Shown: piece after piece, positions 16,927 to 24,889 of the stretch
Layout: each line of letters begins with the position of its first letter
How positions within the stretch are numbered: the stretch's first letter is position 1
Source: Peptoclostridium sp965368085
Lineage (GTDB): Bacteria; Bacillota; Clostridia; Peptostreptococcales; Peptostreptococcaceae
Direction: 5' to 3'
NCBI GenBank assembly: GCA_965368085.1
Contig: CBDULP010000004.1
Location: 52,239 to 116,238 of the forward strand
DNA: 64,000 nucleotides
The notes under the pieces: model-generated
Database searches by the model: none
The model's input: the letters and a program-made list of their open reading frames with translations, nothing else
Told to the model about the DNA's origin: nothing
Position numbers and translations under genes: made by a program

Positions 16927-18141
16927 TTGGAATCGAAAAAAACAAGCAATGAATTATATAGAGCTAATCGTCTTTGGGTAAAGGCAAGTGATTATACATT
17001 GTATGAAGAGAATGGAAGCTATTCTATTGTGCCCAAAGAAAATGCTACCATCGAAAAATATGACCCTTTTGAAGAAGCTAAGGAACTAATAAATGATTTT
17101 ATACAAATGGCCAATGAAATATTCAGCCACCACTATGCAGATATGATATCTCTCAAAAGTCATATCAAATCATTAAACAGGCATCCAAGCAGGTCAAATG
17201 TAAAGCAGTTAGAAAGTCTCAAACGCAAACTGGCAAATACCTATACAACTATAGGTAATCGTATATTGGTTTTCGTAGGAAAATACGGATTATTTGGTTT
17301 ATTCCAATCATTTGCCCATGATATTATATATGTTCAAACTGATGATTTTGGCACTCGGGAGTATGGCGTCATACCAACAGCGGAATATTTGCGAAAAAAA
17401 AATATCACTCCTCGAAATATAGGTGATATGCTTATCGCTCATGATTCATATATAAAGGATTTCTTCCCAACCACAAAAAAGCCTCAGAACTATTACGAAG
17501 ATTATGAAATGTTCTTTAAAAGCTATGGTGAAAATGTGGATGATTTAATTCATGCGATTAATTACATCAGGAAAAAAATCCAAGTTATTGCAAGTACTCT
17601 AGATCCTAGTGAATTTAACGAAAATAAAATAAAAATAAATGAGGTAACACTCTATAATCAAATGGATAAAAATGGAGATATACATATCATATATGGCTTC
17701 AATTCTTTATATGATGCAATCCAGCTAATGCACATAAAAGATAAAGTTCGAAATACAAAAATTTGTGCAAATCCTGAGTGTAAAATACCATTTGTAAAAA
17801 GACATAAGGACCAGATTTATTGCACGCCAGAGTGTTCTGAAAAATACAGGCAACACAAATTTCGTAATAGGAAACATGAAGAAGCAAAAAAAATAATATT
17901 AAAGAAAAAAGATGAAGGTTTCACATTCGAAGAGGTTTTAGCGTATGTAGAAAAAAATTGCGACTATATAACAAAGAAAAAAGTCAAAGAATTTTACTAC
18001 GACACCAAGAACCTGGAAATCAAAATAAAAAACATGCTTGAAGAAAGCAAAACAGTCGCAGAAGTACATTCTTTATATGGTCATATTTTTGATATCGAAA
18101 AAATCAGGAGGCTAAACAGAGACGTATTGAAAATGAGGTGA
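16927..18141 (+). CDS. CGNR-like zinc-binding protein of the element
   Basis: A 404-residue protein starting at TTG 16927, with AGGAGG upstream. Residues about 278-315 hold a four-Cys zinc module (ICANPECKIPFVKRHKDQIY followed by CTPECSEKYRQHKFRNRK), similar to CGNR zinc fingers. The preceding 270 residues are mostly helical and not recognised. The C-terminus is a Lys-rich helical region. It is followed after 6 bases by the integrase and is probably co-transcribed with it, which suggests a regulator or accessory DNA-binding factor of the element. It could alternatively be cargo. The AT-rich, Lys-rich composition is typical of mobile elements. Confidence 0.6.
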   Translation: MESKKTSNELYRANRLWVKASDYTLYEENGSYSIVPKENATIEKYDPFEEAKELINDFIQMANEIFSHHYADMISLKSHIKSLNRHPSRSNVKQLESLKRKLANTYTTIGNRILVFVGKYGLFGLFQSFAHDIIYVQTDDFGTREYGVIPTAEYLRKKNITPRNIGDMLIAHDSYIKDFFPTTKKPQNYYEDYEMFFKSYGENVDDLIHAINYIRKKIQVIASTLDPSEFNENKIKINEVTLYNQMDKNGDIHIIYGFNSLYDAIQLMHIKDKVRNTKICANPECKIPFVKRHKDQIYCTPECSEKYRQHKFRNRKHEEAKKIILKKKDEGFTFEEVLAYVEKNCDYITKKKVKEFYYDTKNLEIKIKNMLEESKTVAEVHSLYGHIFDIEKIRRLNRDVLKMR

Positions 18142-18147
18142 TTTAAA

Positions 18148-19329
18148 ATGTCTAAGAAAAGAGGAAATAATGAAGGGAGCATATACAAACGTGGCGATGG
18201 CAAATGGTGTTCTCAGATAACAATCGGGAAAAAGCCTGACGGCTCCCCCAAGAGAAAGTATTTCTATGGCAAGACCAGGCAGGAAGTAGCCGAAAAGATG
18301 AACAAAGCTCTCAACAGCATAATGACCGGCAACTTCGTTGAGCCATCTACAATTACAGTTACCGAATGGCTTCATATATGGCTGTTTGAGTACAAGAAAA
18401 ATAGCGTAAGGCCTTCCACATTCGACAGTTATGAAAGTCTTTCACGTGTTCATATATGTCCTACTATAGGAATGATTAAATTGAAAGATTTGAAACCCGA
18501 GCACCTGCAAACCCTTTATAATGAAAAGCTCAAGAGCGGACTCTCCACTCGAACAATCAAATATCTCCATACCATTATGCACGCTGCTTTAAAACAGGCA
18601 ATAAAGAACAATTTGGTCATTCGTAATGTTTCAGAAGCGACCACACTTCCAAAGCAAAAGAAAACCGAAATCAAAACACTCAGCATAGAAGAACAAGCAA
18701 GATTCATAGGTGCCTTAAATGGAGAACGGTTAGAAGCAGCCTTTATTTTGGCTCTCTCTACAGGAGTTAGACAAGGTGAGCTTTTAGCACTTCGCTGGAA
18801 GTACGTAGACTTCGAAGAAGGGGCCATTAGGATTGTAAGTTCATTAGGTAGGGTTAACAACCATGACCCTAATGCTGACACGAAAACAACTCTTATGTAC
18901 CAAGAGCCCAAGACAAAAAACGGGAAAAGAACCATACCTTTGCCTGGTGCTGCAGTTGAAATATTAAAGCAACACCGAAGGCATCAGCTTGAGGAGAAAC
19001 TGGCTGCCGGAGAAATTTACGAAGACAACGACCTTGTATTTGCCACAACACTGGGAAAACCAATAGACTCTAAAAATTTGGTGAGAAGGTTCAAGGCAAT
19101 CCTGAAAAAAGCTGGAATTGACAACATCAATTTCCACGCCCTACGACACACCTATGCGACAAGATTTGTTGAATTAAACGAACATCCAAAAGTGGTCCAA
19201 GAACTCATGGGGCATAGTGATGTAAGAATAACACTAGACATATATTCTCATGTAATGCCAGAAGTTAAGAAATCGGCTGCCAAGAAAATAAACCATCTAT
19301 TTGAAACGAGCAGCAAGAAAGTTAAATAG
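18148..19329 (+). CDS. Tyrosine recombinase / integrase
   Basis: A 393-residue phage-type integrase. It has an N-terminal arm-binding domain (NNEGSIYKRGDGKWCSQITI), a SAM-like core-binding domain at about 65-160, and a catalytic domain with all residues present: Arg in STGVRQGELLALR, Lys in TKNGKRTIPL, HALRHTYAT, GHSDVR and Tyr in LDIYSHVMP. It inserts the element by recombination, most likely at the tRNA 3' end copied at 20469-20502. AGGTGAT precedes the ATG. A terminator follows at 19392-19427. Confidence 0.95.
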   Translation: MSKKRGNNEGSIYKRGDGKWCSQITIGKKPDGSPKRKYFYGKTRQEVAEKMNKALNSIMTGNFVEPSTITVTEWLHIWLFEYKKNSVRPSTFDSYESLSRVHICPTIGMIKLKDLKPEHLQTLYNEKLKSGLSTRTIKYLHTIMHAALKQAIKNNLVIRNVSEATTLPKQKKTEIKTLSIEEQARFIGALNGERLEAAFILALSTGVRQGELLALRWKYVDFEEGAIRIVSSLGRVNNHDPNADTKTTLMYQEPKTKNGKRTIPLPGAAVEILKQHRRHQLEEKLAAGEIYEDNDLVFATTLGKPIDSKNLVRRFKAILKKAGIDNINFHALRHTYATRFVELNEHPKVVQELMGHSDVRITLDIYSHVMPEVKKSAAKKINHLFETSSKKVK

Positions 19330-19391
19330 TAACATTGCCTGTAAGCTTAATCAATTCACCTGCAAGTAAATCGAATATATCAACAGACAAG

Positions 19392-19427
19392 CGGAAGTCA
19401 TTGTTCCTAATGGTTTCCGTTTTTTTG
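19392..19427 (+). terminator. Intrinsic terminator after the integrase
   Basis: CGGAAGTCATT pairs with AATGGTTTCCG with one or two bulges, followed by seven T residues. It ends the rightward integrase transcript. The remaining bases to 19661 are AT-rich and show no gene. Confidence 0.6.
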
Positions 19428-19661
19428 TTTTGAGAATTGCCTCTGTCACTGTCTCTGTAAAATGTCCCTTCATGGAACAAATATATATAATATGGTAAAA
19501 TATACATAATAGTATATATGAAACACTACATATTGTATGAATAGCATATAGGCCAATTCTGTAGTTCAAGCTTACAGATAGCAATCAACTGCATTCATTG
19601 TAAAAAAATGGCTATTCATTTAGGCGAATGATTATAAGCTATCTCAGGGGAAGGTGATATC

Positions 19662-20240
19662 ATGGGCGGATATGGTTCAGGATTTAGAGGAATACGAAAG
19701 CTTACGACAAGCGAATGTCTATGTCTGAACATTGCGCAGCTCTCAAAAGGATACTTGCAACCAGAATCAACTCTATCGGTCAAATGGGAAGGTGGGGCCA
19801 GCATAGATATTGAAGTACATGACACTTACCTGCAGCTTCAGTATGCACTTAAAGGCCAAGAGCATATATACCCTGTGAGACTCAATAGAATGGCCTGTAA
19901 CTATGGCGGTTATCGTACATGGTTTATATGTCCATGCTGTGGTAAAAGAGCCTTGAAGCTCTATCTGAAGGCTGGCAAATTCCTTTGTCGAAAGTGCCAT
20001 AACCTCAACTACAAAAGCAGCCAGAAAAACCATGATGAGATAGCCCGTGTGGACTATAAGCTAACAACAAAAGCCTATAAACTGGGGATAAAGGGACTAT
20101 GCACTTATGAGCTGCTCGCGGAGCTCCCGTTCATTCAAAAACCAAAGGGAATGCACTGGAGAACATATGAACAAATTCAAGGGGAGCTTCTGTCATTGTT
20201 GAGCTCAAGAAATGATGCTCTTGTAGATATTTTGGAGTAG
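19662..20240 (+). CDS. Zinc-ribbon protein found in mobile elements
   Basis: A 192-residue protein beginning MGGYGSGFRGIRKLTTSECL, with a zinc ribbon at about residues 87-115 (FICPCCGKRALKLYLKAGKF then LCRKCHNLNYKSSQ). Proteins with this N-terminus and Cys pattern are frequent in phages and integrative elements but have no assigned function. It is the last gene before the attachment site, so it is element cargo or a regulator. AAGGTGAT lies upstream of ATG 19662. Confidence 0.7.
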   Translation: MGGYGSGFRGIRKLTTSECLCLNIAQLSKGYLQPESTLSVKWEGGASIDIEVHDTYLQLQYALKGQEHIYPVRLNRMACNYGGYRTWFICPCCGKRALKLYLKAGKFLCRKCHNLNYKSSQKNHDEIARVDYKLTTKAYKLGIKGLCTYELLAELPFIQKPKGMHWRTYEQIQGELLSLLSSRNDALVDILE

Positions 20241-20317
20241 GTATCCACATGCTGTACTTACGGCAAAAAAACAAAGCATCATCTATATCCAAGTATTTTG
20301 AATAATCACAGCCACTA

Positions 20318-20342
20318 TAGCTGTACAGCAACCGTACAGCTA
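20318..20342. repeat. 9-bp inverted repeat near the attachment site
   Basis: TAGCTGTAC and GTACAGCTA are perfect inverted copies separated by 7 bases, about 130 bases from the tRNA fragment. A second pair, ACCCCCAG and CTGGGGGT, lies at about 20430-20465. Such pairs near the core site could be integrase-arm or excisionase binding sites; this is inference. Confidence 0.4.
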
Positions 20343-20468
20343 CCCGGGTGAAAAACAGTGCATTCATATGCATTCACAGCAATTTCCATCCACTAAAAAC
20401 GTACTATTTGCAACACATTCAGTCTTTTTGTACCCCCAGGAAATTCCAGTCGTCTATCTGGGGGTCAA

Positions 20469-20502
20469 GGGGTCGCAGGTTCAAGTCCTGTCACTCCGAC
20501 CA
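20469..20502 (+). other. Attachment site: partial 3' end of a tRNA (probably tRNA-Pro)
   Basis: The sequence holds a T-arm (GCAGG, TTCAAGT, CCTGT) followed by an acceptor 3' strand CACTCCG, discriminator A and CCA, ending at 20502. The 5' half of the tRNA (expected to start CGGAGTG) is absent upstream, so this is not a working tRNA gene. It is the 3' segment duplicated when the element integrated. The acceptor sequence fits tRNA-Pro best, without certainty. Confidence 0.8.
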
Positions 20503-20555
20503 AATACTTGAAACACTAACTTGTATAAATTTTAATCGTCCAAAATATCATCAAG

Positions 20556-20612
20556 CAGACCATATGATTATTAGTGAAAAATCACTTAATCATGTGGTCT
20601 GTTTCATTTTTA
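20556..20612 (+). terminator. Terminator downstream of the tRNA end
   Basis: CAGACCATATGATTA pairs with TAATCATGTGGTCTG around an inner AGTGA/TCACT stem, followed by a T-rich stretch. It is probably the original chromosomal terminator of the tRNA gene, left to the right of the attachment site. Confidence 0.6.
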
Positions 20613-20749
20613 TGTCTTTCTATACTAAAAATTCCACCTGATGTAATAACGCCTTACAGGGGTATAAATTAACAGAACACATCAAAAACAATATACAAAA
20701 TGCAGTTTATAAAATATATACAAATTCACTATTTCAGGCAGGTGGTAAT

Positions 20750-22978
20750 ATGGACTCCAAATCAAAATACATAATTTCTTTAGACAAGGCCTTCGACCAT
20801 CCTGTTCAAATGGTCGGAGGGAAAGTAAAAAATCTCTCCATATGCAAAAGAGAGGGCTTTAATGTGCCCGAAGGCTTTTGCATAAGCACGCAGGGATATA
20901 AGTGGTTTTTGAATCACAATAATCTGTGTCATTTCATAGAAATGGAGATATTAAAAAAGCCGTTTGACGAAATGCGTTGGGAGGAGCTTTGGGACGCCGC
21001 GCTTAGGATACAGTCGGCTTTCACCAAGGCCGAAATACCCAAGAAGCTTGAAACCGATATAATAAGCCAGCTGTCGAAATGGCCTGAAGAAACCGCATTT
21101 GCAATCCGCTCCTCTTCGCCGCTGGAGGACACAAAGGCGCATTCCTTTGCAGGCATACACGAGTCTTACATACATGTAAAAGGAACCCTCAATGTAATTG
21201 ATAAAGTCAAGCTGGTGTGGGCCTCCCTTTGGAGCGACCGTTCACTGCTTTACAAGAAAGAGATTTCACTCGATGTGCTAAAAAGCTCCATGGCTGTACT
21301 CATTCAGAAAATGGAATACAAGGACGTATCGGGACTTGCTTTTACCGCAAATCCCATATCAAATGACACTACAATGATAATAGTCGAAGCCATAGAAGGG
21401 TCTTTGGACATGCTGGTAGACAACGTAAAGACGCCTGAACAAATTCGCATCAGCAAGATATCCGGAAATGCTCAGCTTGTTCAGTCTCCAATAGACGGAA
21501 GGCTTCTTAAAGATTCCGATATAGAATCGCTTAAGAAGCAGGTTGTTCATATCGAAAAACTGTTCAATGAACCCGTAGACATAGAATGGACAGGGCTTGG
21601 GGAAGAGTTCACAGTGCTGCAGGTTCGGCCAATCACTGGACTGGCTCAGGATTCCAATGAAGAACGGCAGTGGTATTTGACTTTGACTCCTAAAATGAAA
21701 AAATTGGTGAACCTAACCAAAAAGGTTGAGCGCGTACTGATTCCCCAGCTCATGCAAACATGTGAAAGATTTGCAGGGACATCCCCCGAGGGCCTCTCCA
21801 AAAAAGAGCTGGCCGAAGCTCTTAAAGACAGAGGCGAAAGCTACGATTACTGGAAAAAGGTCTATCAAAACGACTTCATTCCTTTTGCACACGGCATACG
21901 CCAGTTCGGGCTCTTTTACAATGAACTAATGCATCCCAAAGACCCATATGAGTTTATGCGTCTTCTGAAGGGAACCCCCCTTATGGCAGAAAGCCGAAAC
22001 AGTGAAATGAGCATGCTTGCCAAGACTTTAAATCATATGACTTATTTGAAGCGAGTTCTGAAGAAAGCCGTCCGCTCTGGCATGAAAGGAGAGCGGCTTT
22101 TCGATGAACTTGTTAAAATCGGTCAAAAAGGGCCTGACGAGGAAGCTTTTGTAAGTGCATTTCTGAAGTTTTTGAAGAACAAAATGGATACACAATACCA
22201 AAATGTCAATCTTGACAGCGCCCCTGAAATCTCTCTGAATGTCATCATAAAACTGTCAGAAGTCACTGGAATTACAAAGCATGCGGACAATAAAGATATA
22301 CAAAAATATATATCGCGATATTTCGAAAATGCTGGAAATGAAGGAAAAAAAGAAGCCGAGCAATGGCTCCGGATAGGCAGGGTGAGCTGGCAGCTCCGTG
22401 ACGACGACAACATTCTCCTGGGCAAGCTTGAAAACCAGCTGCTGGGCTTCATGCATGCAGCCATTATCATGTTGAAAAAAGAAGGTCTTATAGAAGGCTC
22501 CTCCGCAGACTTTGCATTGGACGACTGGCTGCGTATATTTGAAGGCCTCAAAAACGAAAGAAAGGTTAATCCTAGTAAGAAGCGCTGTGCATCAAAAACC
22601 ACCAGCGCATATATTGAAAGCCCCAGGCAGATTCAAATTATTGGACAACCATCTTCCCCCGGCATATATACAGGCATTGCCCGTGTGATCAACTCCATTA
22701 ATGACTTTCAAAGCGTTAAAAACGGAGAGGTTCTTGTATTTGACGAAGTCCAGCCGCAGATGACATTTATAATATCGCTGGCGGGTGCAATCGTTGAAAG
22801 AAGGGGCGGAATGCTGGTCCACAGCTCCATAATCGCAAGGGAGATGAACATACCCGCAGTCAACGGCATACCGCATGCTACAAAGTGGATCAAAACGGGC
22901 GATATTGTCACCGTAAACGGAGACCTTGGAGTCGTGCTTCTAGGAAAGCCTGCCTTTGAAAAAGATTTGAAAATTTAG
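20750..22978 (+). CDS. PEP-synthase-like / rifampicin-phosphotransferase-like dikinase
   Basis: A 742-residue protein. Residues 1-300 form the PPDK-type ATP-grasp domain (MVGGKVKNLSICKREGFNVP, AIRSSSPLEDTKAHSFAGIH, FTVLQVRPITG). The middle 350 residues are not recognised. Residues about 660-735 form the swivelling phosphohistidine domain with GGMLVHSSIIAREMNIPAV (catalytic His). The PEP/pyruvate-binding barrel of PEP synthase and PPDK is missing. This leaves the architecture of the RPH-like dikinases, which use ATP to phosphorylate another substrate and release AMP. At 742 residues it is shorter than typical RPH (about 870). The substrate is unknown and rifampicin resistance cannot be claimed. 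It is the first gene after the island. Confidence 0.75.
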   Translation: MDSKSKYIISLDKAFDHPVQMVGGKVKNLSICKREGFNVPEGFCISTQGYKWFLNHNNLCHFIEMEILKKPFDEMRWEELWDAALRIQSAFTKAEIPKKLETDIISQLSKWPEETAFAIRSSSPLEDTKAHSFAGIHESYIHVKGTLNVIDKVKLVWASLWSDRSLLYKKEISLDVLKSSMAVLIQKMEYKDVSGLAFTANPISNDTTMIIVEAIEGSLDMLVDNVKTPEQIRISKISGNAQLVQSPIDGRLLKDSDIESLKKQVVHIEKLFNEPVDIEWTGLGEEFTVLQVRPITGLAQDSNEERQWYLTLTPKMKKLVNLTKKVERVLIPQLMQTCERFAGTSPEGLSKKELAEALKDRGESYDYWKKVYQNDFIPFAHGIRQFGLFYNELMHPKDPYEFMRLLKGTPLMAESRNSEMSMLAKTLNHMTYLKRVLKKAVRSGMKGERLFDELVKIGQKGPDEEAFVSAFLKFLKNKMDTQYQNVNLDSAPEISLNVIIKLSEVTGITKHADNKDIQKYISRYFENAGNEGKKEAEQWLRIGRVSWQLRDDDNILLGKLENQLLGFMHAAIIMLKKEGLIEGSSADFALDDWLRIFEGLKNERKVNPSKKRCASKTTSAYIESPRQIQIIGQPSSPGIYTGIARVINSINDFQSVKNGEVLVFDEVQPQMTFIISLAGAIVERRGGMLVHSSIIAREMNIPAVNGIPHATKWIKTGDIVTVNGDLGVVLLGKPAFEKDLKI

Positions 22979-23028
22979 CGCCATTTAAATTTTTTCCCAT
23001 CCACACCTGTAATTCCAATGTATTTCAC

Positions 23029-23055
23029 GATATCCTAGTGTTTCACTAGGATATC
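23029..23055. repeat. Perfect 12-bp inverted repeat between dikinase and importer operon
   Basis: GATATCCTAGTG, TTT, CACTAGGATATC form a perfect palindrome with a 3-base loop. It lies 50 bases after the dikinase stop and 90 bases before the Cys leader peptide. It may be the dikinase terminator, although the T-run after it is weak, or an operator for the importer operon. Confidence 0.55.
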
Positions 23056-23116
23056 TTTCGAAAAAAGTATTGCTTTTTTTTACGTTATGAATTATCCTAA
23101 GTTTAACGACGAATAT

Positions 23117-23123
23117 TGTCGAA
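23117..23123 (+). promoter_or_regulatory. Spo0A-box-like site before the leader peptide
   Basis: TGTCGAA within TATTGTCGAATA matches the 0A-box core. It lies just upstream of the leader peptide ribosome site. A 7-base match is weak evidence by itself; similar sites occur at 26922 and 55685-55701. Confidence 0.3.
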
Positions 23124-23144
23124 TAAAAGTGAGGAGGAAATGGT

Positions 23145-23252
23145 ATGGCTAGTTTAAATAACTCATATGTAAATAAAATTAAAAATGCTGTTTCTAATTC
23201 ATGCTGTTGCTGCTGTTGTTTTGTGATCCACAAAAAAATAGCAGTTACTTAG
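23145..23252 (+). CDS. Leader peptide with six consecutive Cys codons
   Basis: A 35-residue frame with GGAGG seven bases before its ATG. It reads MASLNNSYVNKIKNAVSNS, then six Cys (codons 20-25: TGC TGT TGC TGC TGT TGT), then FVIHKKIAVT. Directly after the Cys codons the RNA can form a 7-bp hairpin (23219-23225 with 23229-23235, loop ATC), and 55 bases after the stop lies a strong intrinsic terminator (23308-23347). An amino-acid ABC importer operon follows. This is the classical layout of attenuation by ribosome stalling. When charged tRNA-Cys is scarce, the ribosome would stall and the importer would be transcribed. A Cys-rich bioactive peptide is an alternative, but no modification or export genes flank it. 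Confidence 0.8.
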   Translation: MASLNNSYVNKIKNAVSNSCCCCCCFVIHKKIAVT

Positions 23253-23307
23253 CGTGCAATTTACACTTTTGTCAAAATGAATTTAAAAGGGCAAATGCCC
23301 TGTTTGA

Positions 23308-23347
23308 GGAGAAGGTAAACTTACACCTTCTCCTTTTTTGTGTTTTT
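23308..23347 (+). terminator. Intrinsic terminator between Cys leader peptide and importer (attenuator)
   Basis: GGAGAAGGT pairs perfectly with ACCTTCTCC, followed by TTTTTT and a second T-run. It lies between the leader peptide and the binding-protein gene, 70 bases before its ribosome site. A small GGGC/GCCC hairpin (23289-23300) precedes it. I could not identify a convincing antiterminator by eye; TTTAC at 23261-23265 could pair with GTAAA at 23315-23319. Confidence 0.85.
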
Positions 23348-23417
23348 GAAAAACCCGGGACTCTAAAATACAAAAACATTCTAAAATATTAGTTTGAAAA
23401 ATCAGGAGGAGAATATA

Positions 23418-24206
23418 ATGAAAAAAGGAATTATCGGACTATTGGTATTTACACTTATTGCAGGTGCTCTAATGTTTGCAGGAGGAAACTCCGGAGTAAG
23501 CGAGAATACAGATGATGTTGTAATAGTTGGGATGAGCGGAGGATACAAACCGTACACATTCAGTGATGAAAATGGCAATTTGACTGGATTTGAAGTCGAT
23601 ACGTGGAATGAAATAGGAAAGAGAATAGGAAAGGACATTGAATTTCAAACTGCCGAGTTCAGCGGCCTTTTCGGGCTGTTAGACTCCGGAAAAATAGACA
23701 CTATATCCAATCAGATAACAGTAAATGAGAAAAGACTTGAAAAATACGACTTTTCGAACCCTTACGTATACTATGGAGCTCAACTTGTCGTGAGGTCTTC
23801 AGACTCCGAAACCACAGACCTCGAATCGCTCTACGGCAAAAAAGTTGGGGTAAGCCTTGGCTCTAACTACGAAGAAATGGTAAAAAGTTTTGACAGTGAA
23901 GAAAAAATCGAAGTCATAACATATGAAAGCTACCAGGCGTCACTCCAGGACGTATCTCTTGGAAGAATAGACGCCGTGCTTAACGACAAGCTTGCCGGAA
24001 TGATTGCAATAGAAGAATCCGGCCTTGACCTTAAACTCGGCGGAGAGCCTGTAGAAATGATGTTTAACGCATTTCCTTTCAAAAAATCTGATGAAAACAA
24101 AGCCCTCATAGCTGAAATAAACGCAGCCATTGACGACATGTACGCCGATGGGACATTTAACGAAATTTCACTCAAATGGTTCCCTGTTGACATAACAAGA
24201 AAATAG
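23418..24206 (+). CDS. Amino-acid ABC transporter substrate-binding protein (predicted cystine/cysteine)
   Basis: A 262-residue periplasmic-binding-protein-like II fold. ATG 23418 has AGGAGG upstream; the open frame reaches 23394 but has no ribosome site there. The N-terminus is a signal sequence (MKKGIIGLLVFTLIAGALM, then FAGGNSG). The motifs are GYKPYTFSDENGNLTGFEVD and KRLEKYDFSNPYVYYGAQLV. Gram-positive binding proteins usually have a lipobox Cys; here the expected position reads Ala-Gly-Gly, so the protein may be released or held as an uncleaved anchor. It is the first structural gene of the importer behind the poly-Cys attenuator, which predicts cystine or cysteine as substrate. Family motifs alone do not give the substrate. 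Confidence 0.85.
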   Translation: MKKGIIGLLVFTLIAGALMFAGGNSGVSENTDDVVIVGMSGGYKPYTFSDENGNLTGFEVDTWNEIGKRIGKDIEFQTAEFSGLFGLLDSGKIDTISNQITVNEKRLEKYDFSNPYVYYGAQLVVRSSDSETTDLESLYGKKVGVSLGSNYEEMVKSFDSEEKIEVITYESYQASLQDVSLGRIDAVLNDKLAGMIAIEESGLDLKLGGEPVEMMFNAFPFKKSDENKALIAEINAAIDDMYADGTFNEISLKWFPVDITRK

Positions 24207-24214
24207 GAGGAATC

Positions 24215-24889
24215 ATGGCTGGATTTGATGTAAACTACTTTATGCGGGTATTCCCAATAATAATCAGGGCTCTTCCCATTACAATTTCAATAAGCATTTT
24301 TGCAATGGCCATAGGGCTTGCCCTTGGAGTTGCAGTTACATTTTTAAGGCGTACTCAGTTTGACATTCTAAACAAGGCGTTCGACGCATATGTTTCATTC
24401 TTCAGGGGAACACCGCTCATGGTGCAGCTGTTCATATTTTTCTTCGGCCTTCCCCAAATATTGCCTTTGCTCTCAAAGGTCAATGCTTACTACGCCGCAG
24501 TGATAGTGCTGTCCATAAACGCCAGCGCATATATCTCCGAAGTAGTCAAGGCAACTATAGATGCGGTTGACAAGGGCCAGCTTGAGGCGGCCCTTTCAGT
24601 GGGAATGAGCAAGTTCCAGGCCATGGAAAGGGTTGTTCTTCCCCAGGCGTTCAAAATCGCAGTGCTTCCACTCGGAAACACATTCATAAGCCTTATACAG
24701 GGGACTGCCATCACATTCATGCTGGGCCTCAAGGACATAATGGGCATATCCAAAGTGAACGCTGCAGCCTCATACAGATTCCTCGAGTCGTTCCTGGCTG
24801 TTGGAATAATATACTGGATAATCACTTTGGTGGTCACACGCATAAATATTGCAATTGAAACCAAACTAAGCAAGGATGGTGCATTATAA
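24215..24889 (+). CDS. Amino-acid ABC transporter permease
   Basis: A 224-residue HisM/GlnP-type permease with an N-terminal periplasmic stretch, about five membrane helices, SFFRGTPLMVQLFIFFFGLP and the EAA loop LEAALSVGMSKFQAMERVVL PQ. AGGAGG precedes ATG 24215 and the spacing to the binding protein is 8 bases. It forms the membrane channel of the importer. The substrate is taken from context (Cys attenuator). Confidence 0.92.
   Translation: MAGFDVNYFMRVFPIIIRALPITISISIFAMAIGLALGVAVTFLRRTQFDILNKAFDAYVSFFRGTPLMVQLFIFFFGLPQILPLLSKVNAYYAAVIVLSINASAYISEVVKATIDAVDKGQLEAALSVGMSKFQAMERVVLPQAFKIAVLPLGNTFISLIQGTAITFMLGLKDIMGISKVNAAASYRFLESFLAVGIIYWIITLVVTRINIAIETKLSKDGAL

Larger units (their letters stand above)
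1..20502. mobile_element. Right part of an integrated defence/phage-satellite-like island
   Basis: The segment ends on the right at a partial tRNA 3' end (20469-20502), with a tyrosine integrase 1.1 kb inside it. It carries phage-type replication and regulation genes plus defence-type genes, and housekeeping genes begin just beyond it. The tRNA piece lacks its 5' half. The intact tRNA and the left junction should therefore lie to the left, outside the window. The layout resembles phage-inducible chromosomal islands: integrase at one end, divergent small regulators, excisionase, replication initiator, then cargo. No capsid, portal, tail or terminase gene is visible. That the defence genes at 1-13068 belong to the same insertion is inference from the single visible boundary. 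Confidence 0.65.

Noticed and set aside
20427..20502. Complete tRNA gene
   Set aside because: Only the T-arm and acceptor 3' strand are present; no D-arm, anticodon arm or 5' acceptor strand (CGGAGTG) lies upstream.
23145..23252. Poly-Cys peptide as a RiPP or metallothionein-like product
   Set aside because: No modification enzyme, protease or peptide exporter is adjacent. The terminator and importer directly downstream fit attenuation better, so the product idea is kept only as an alternative.
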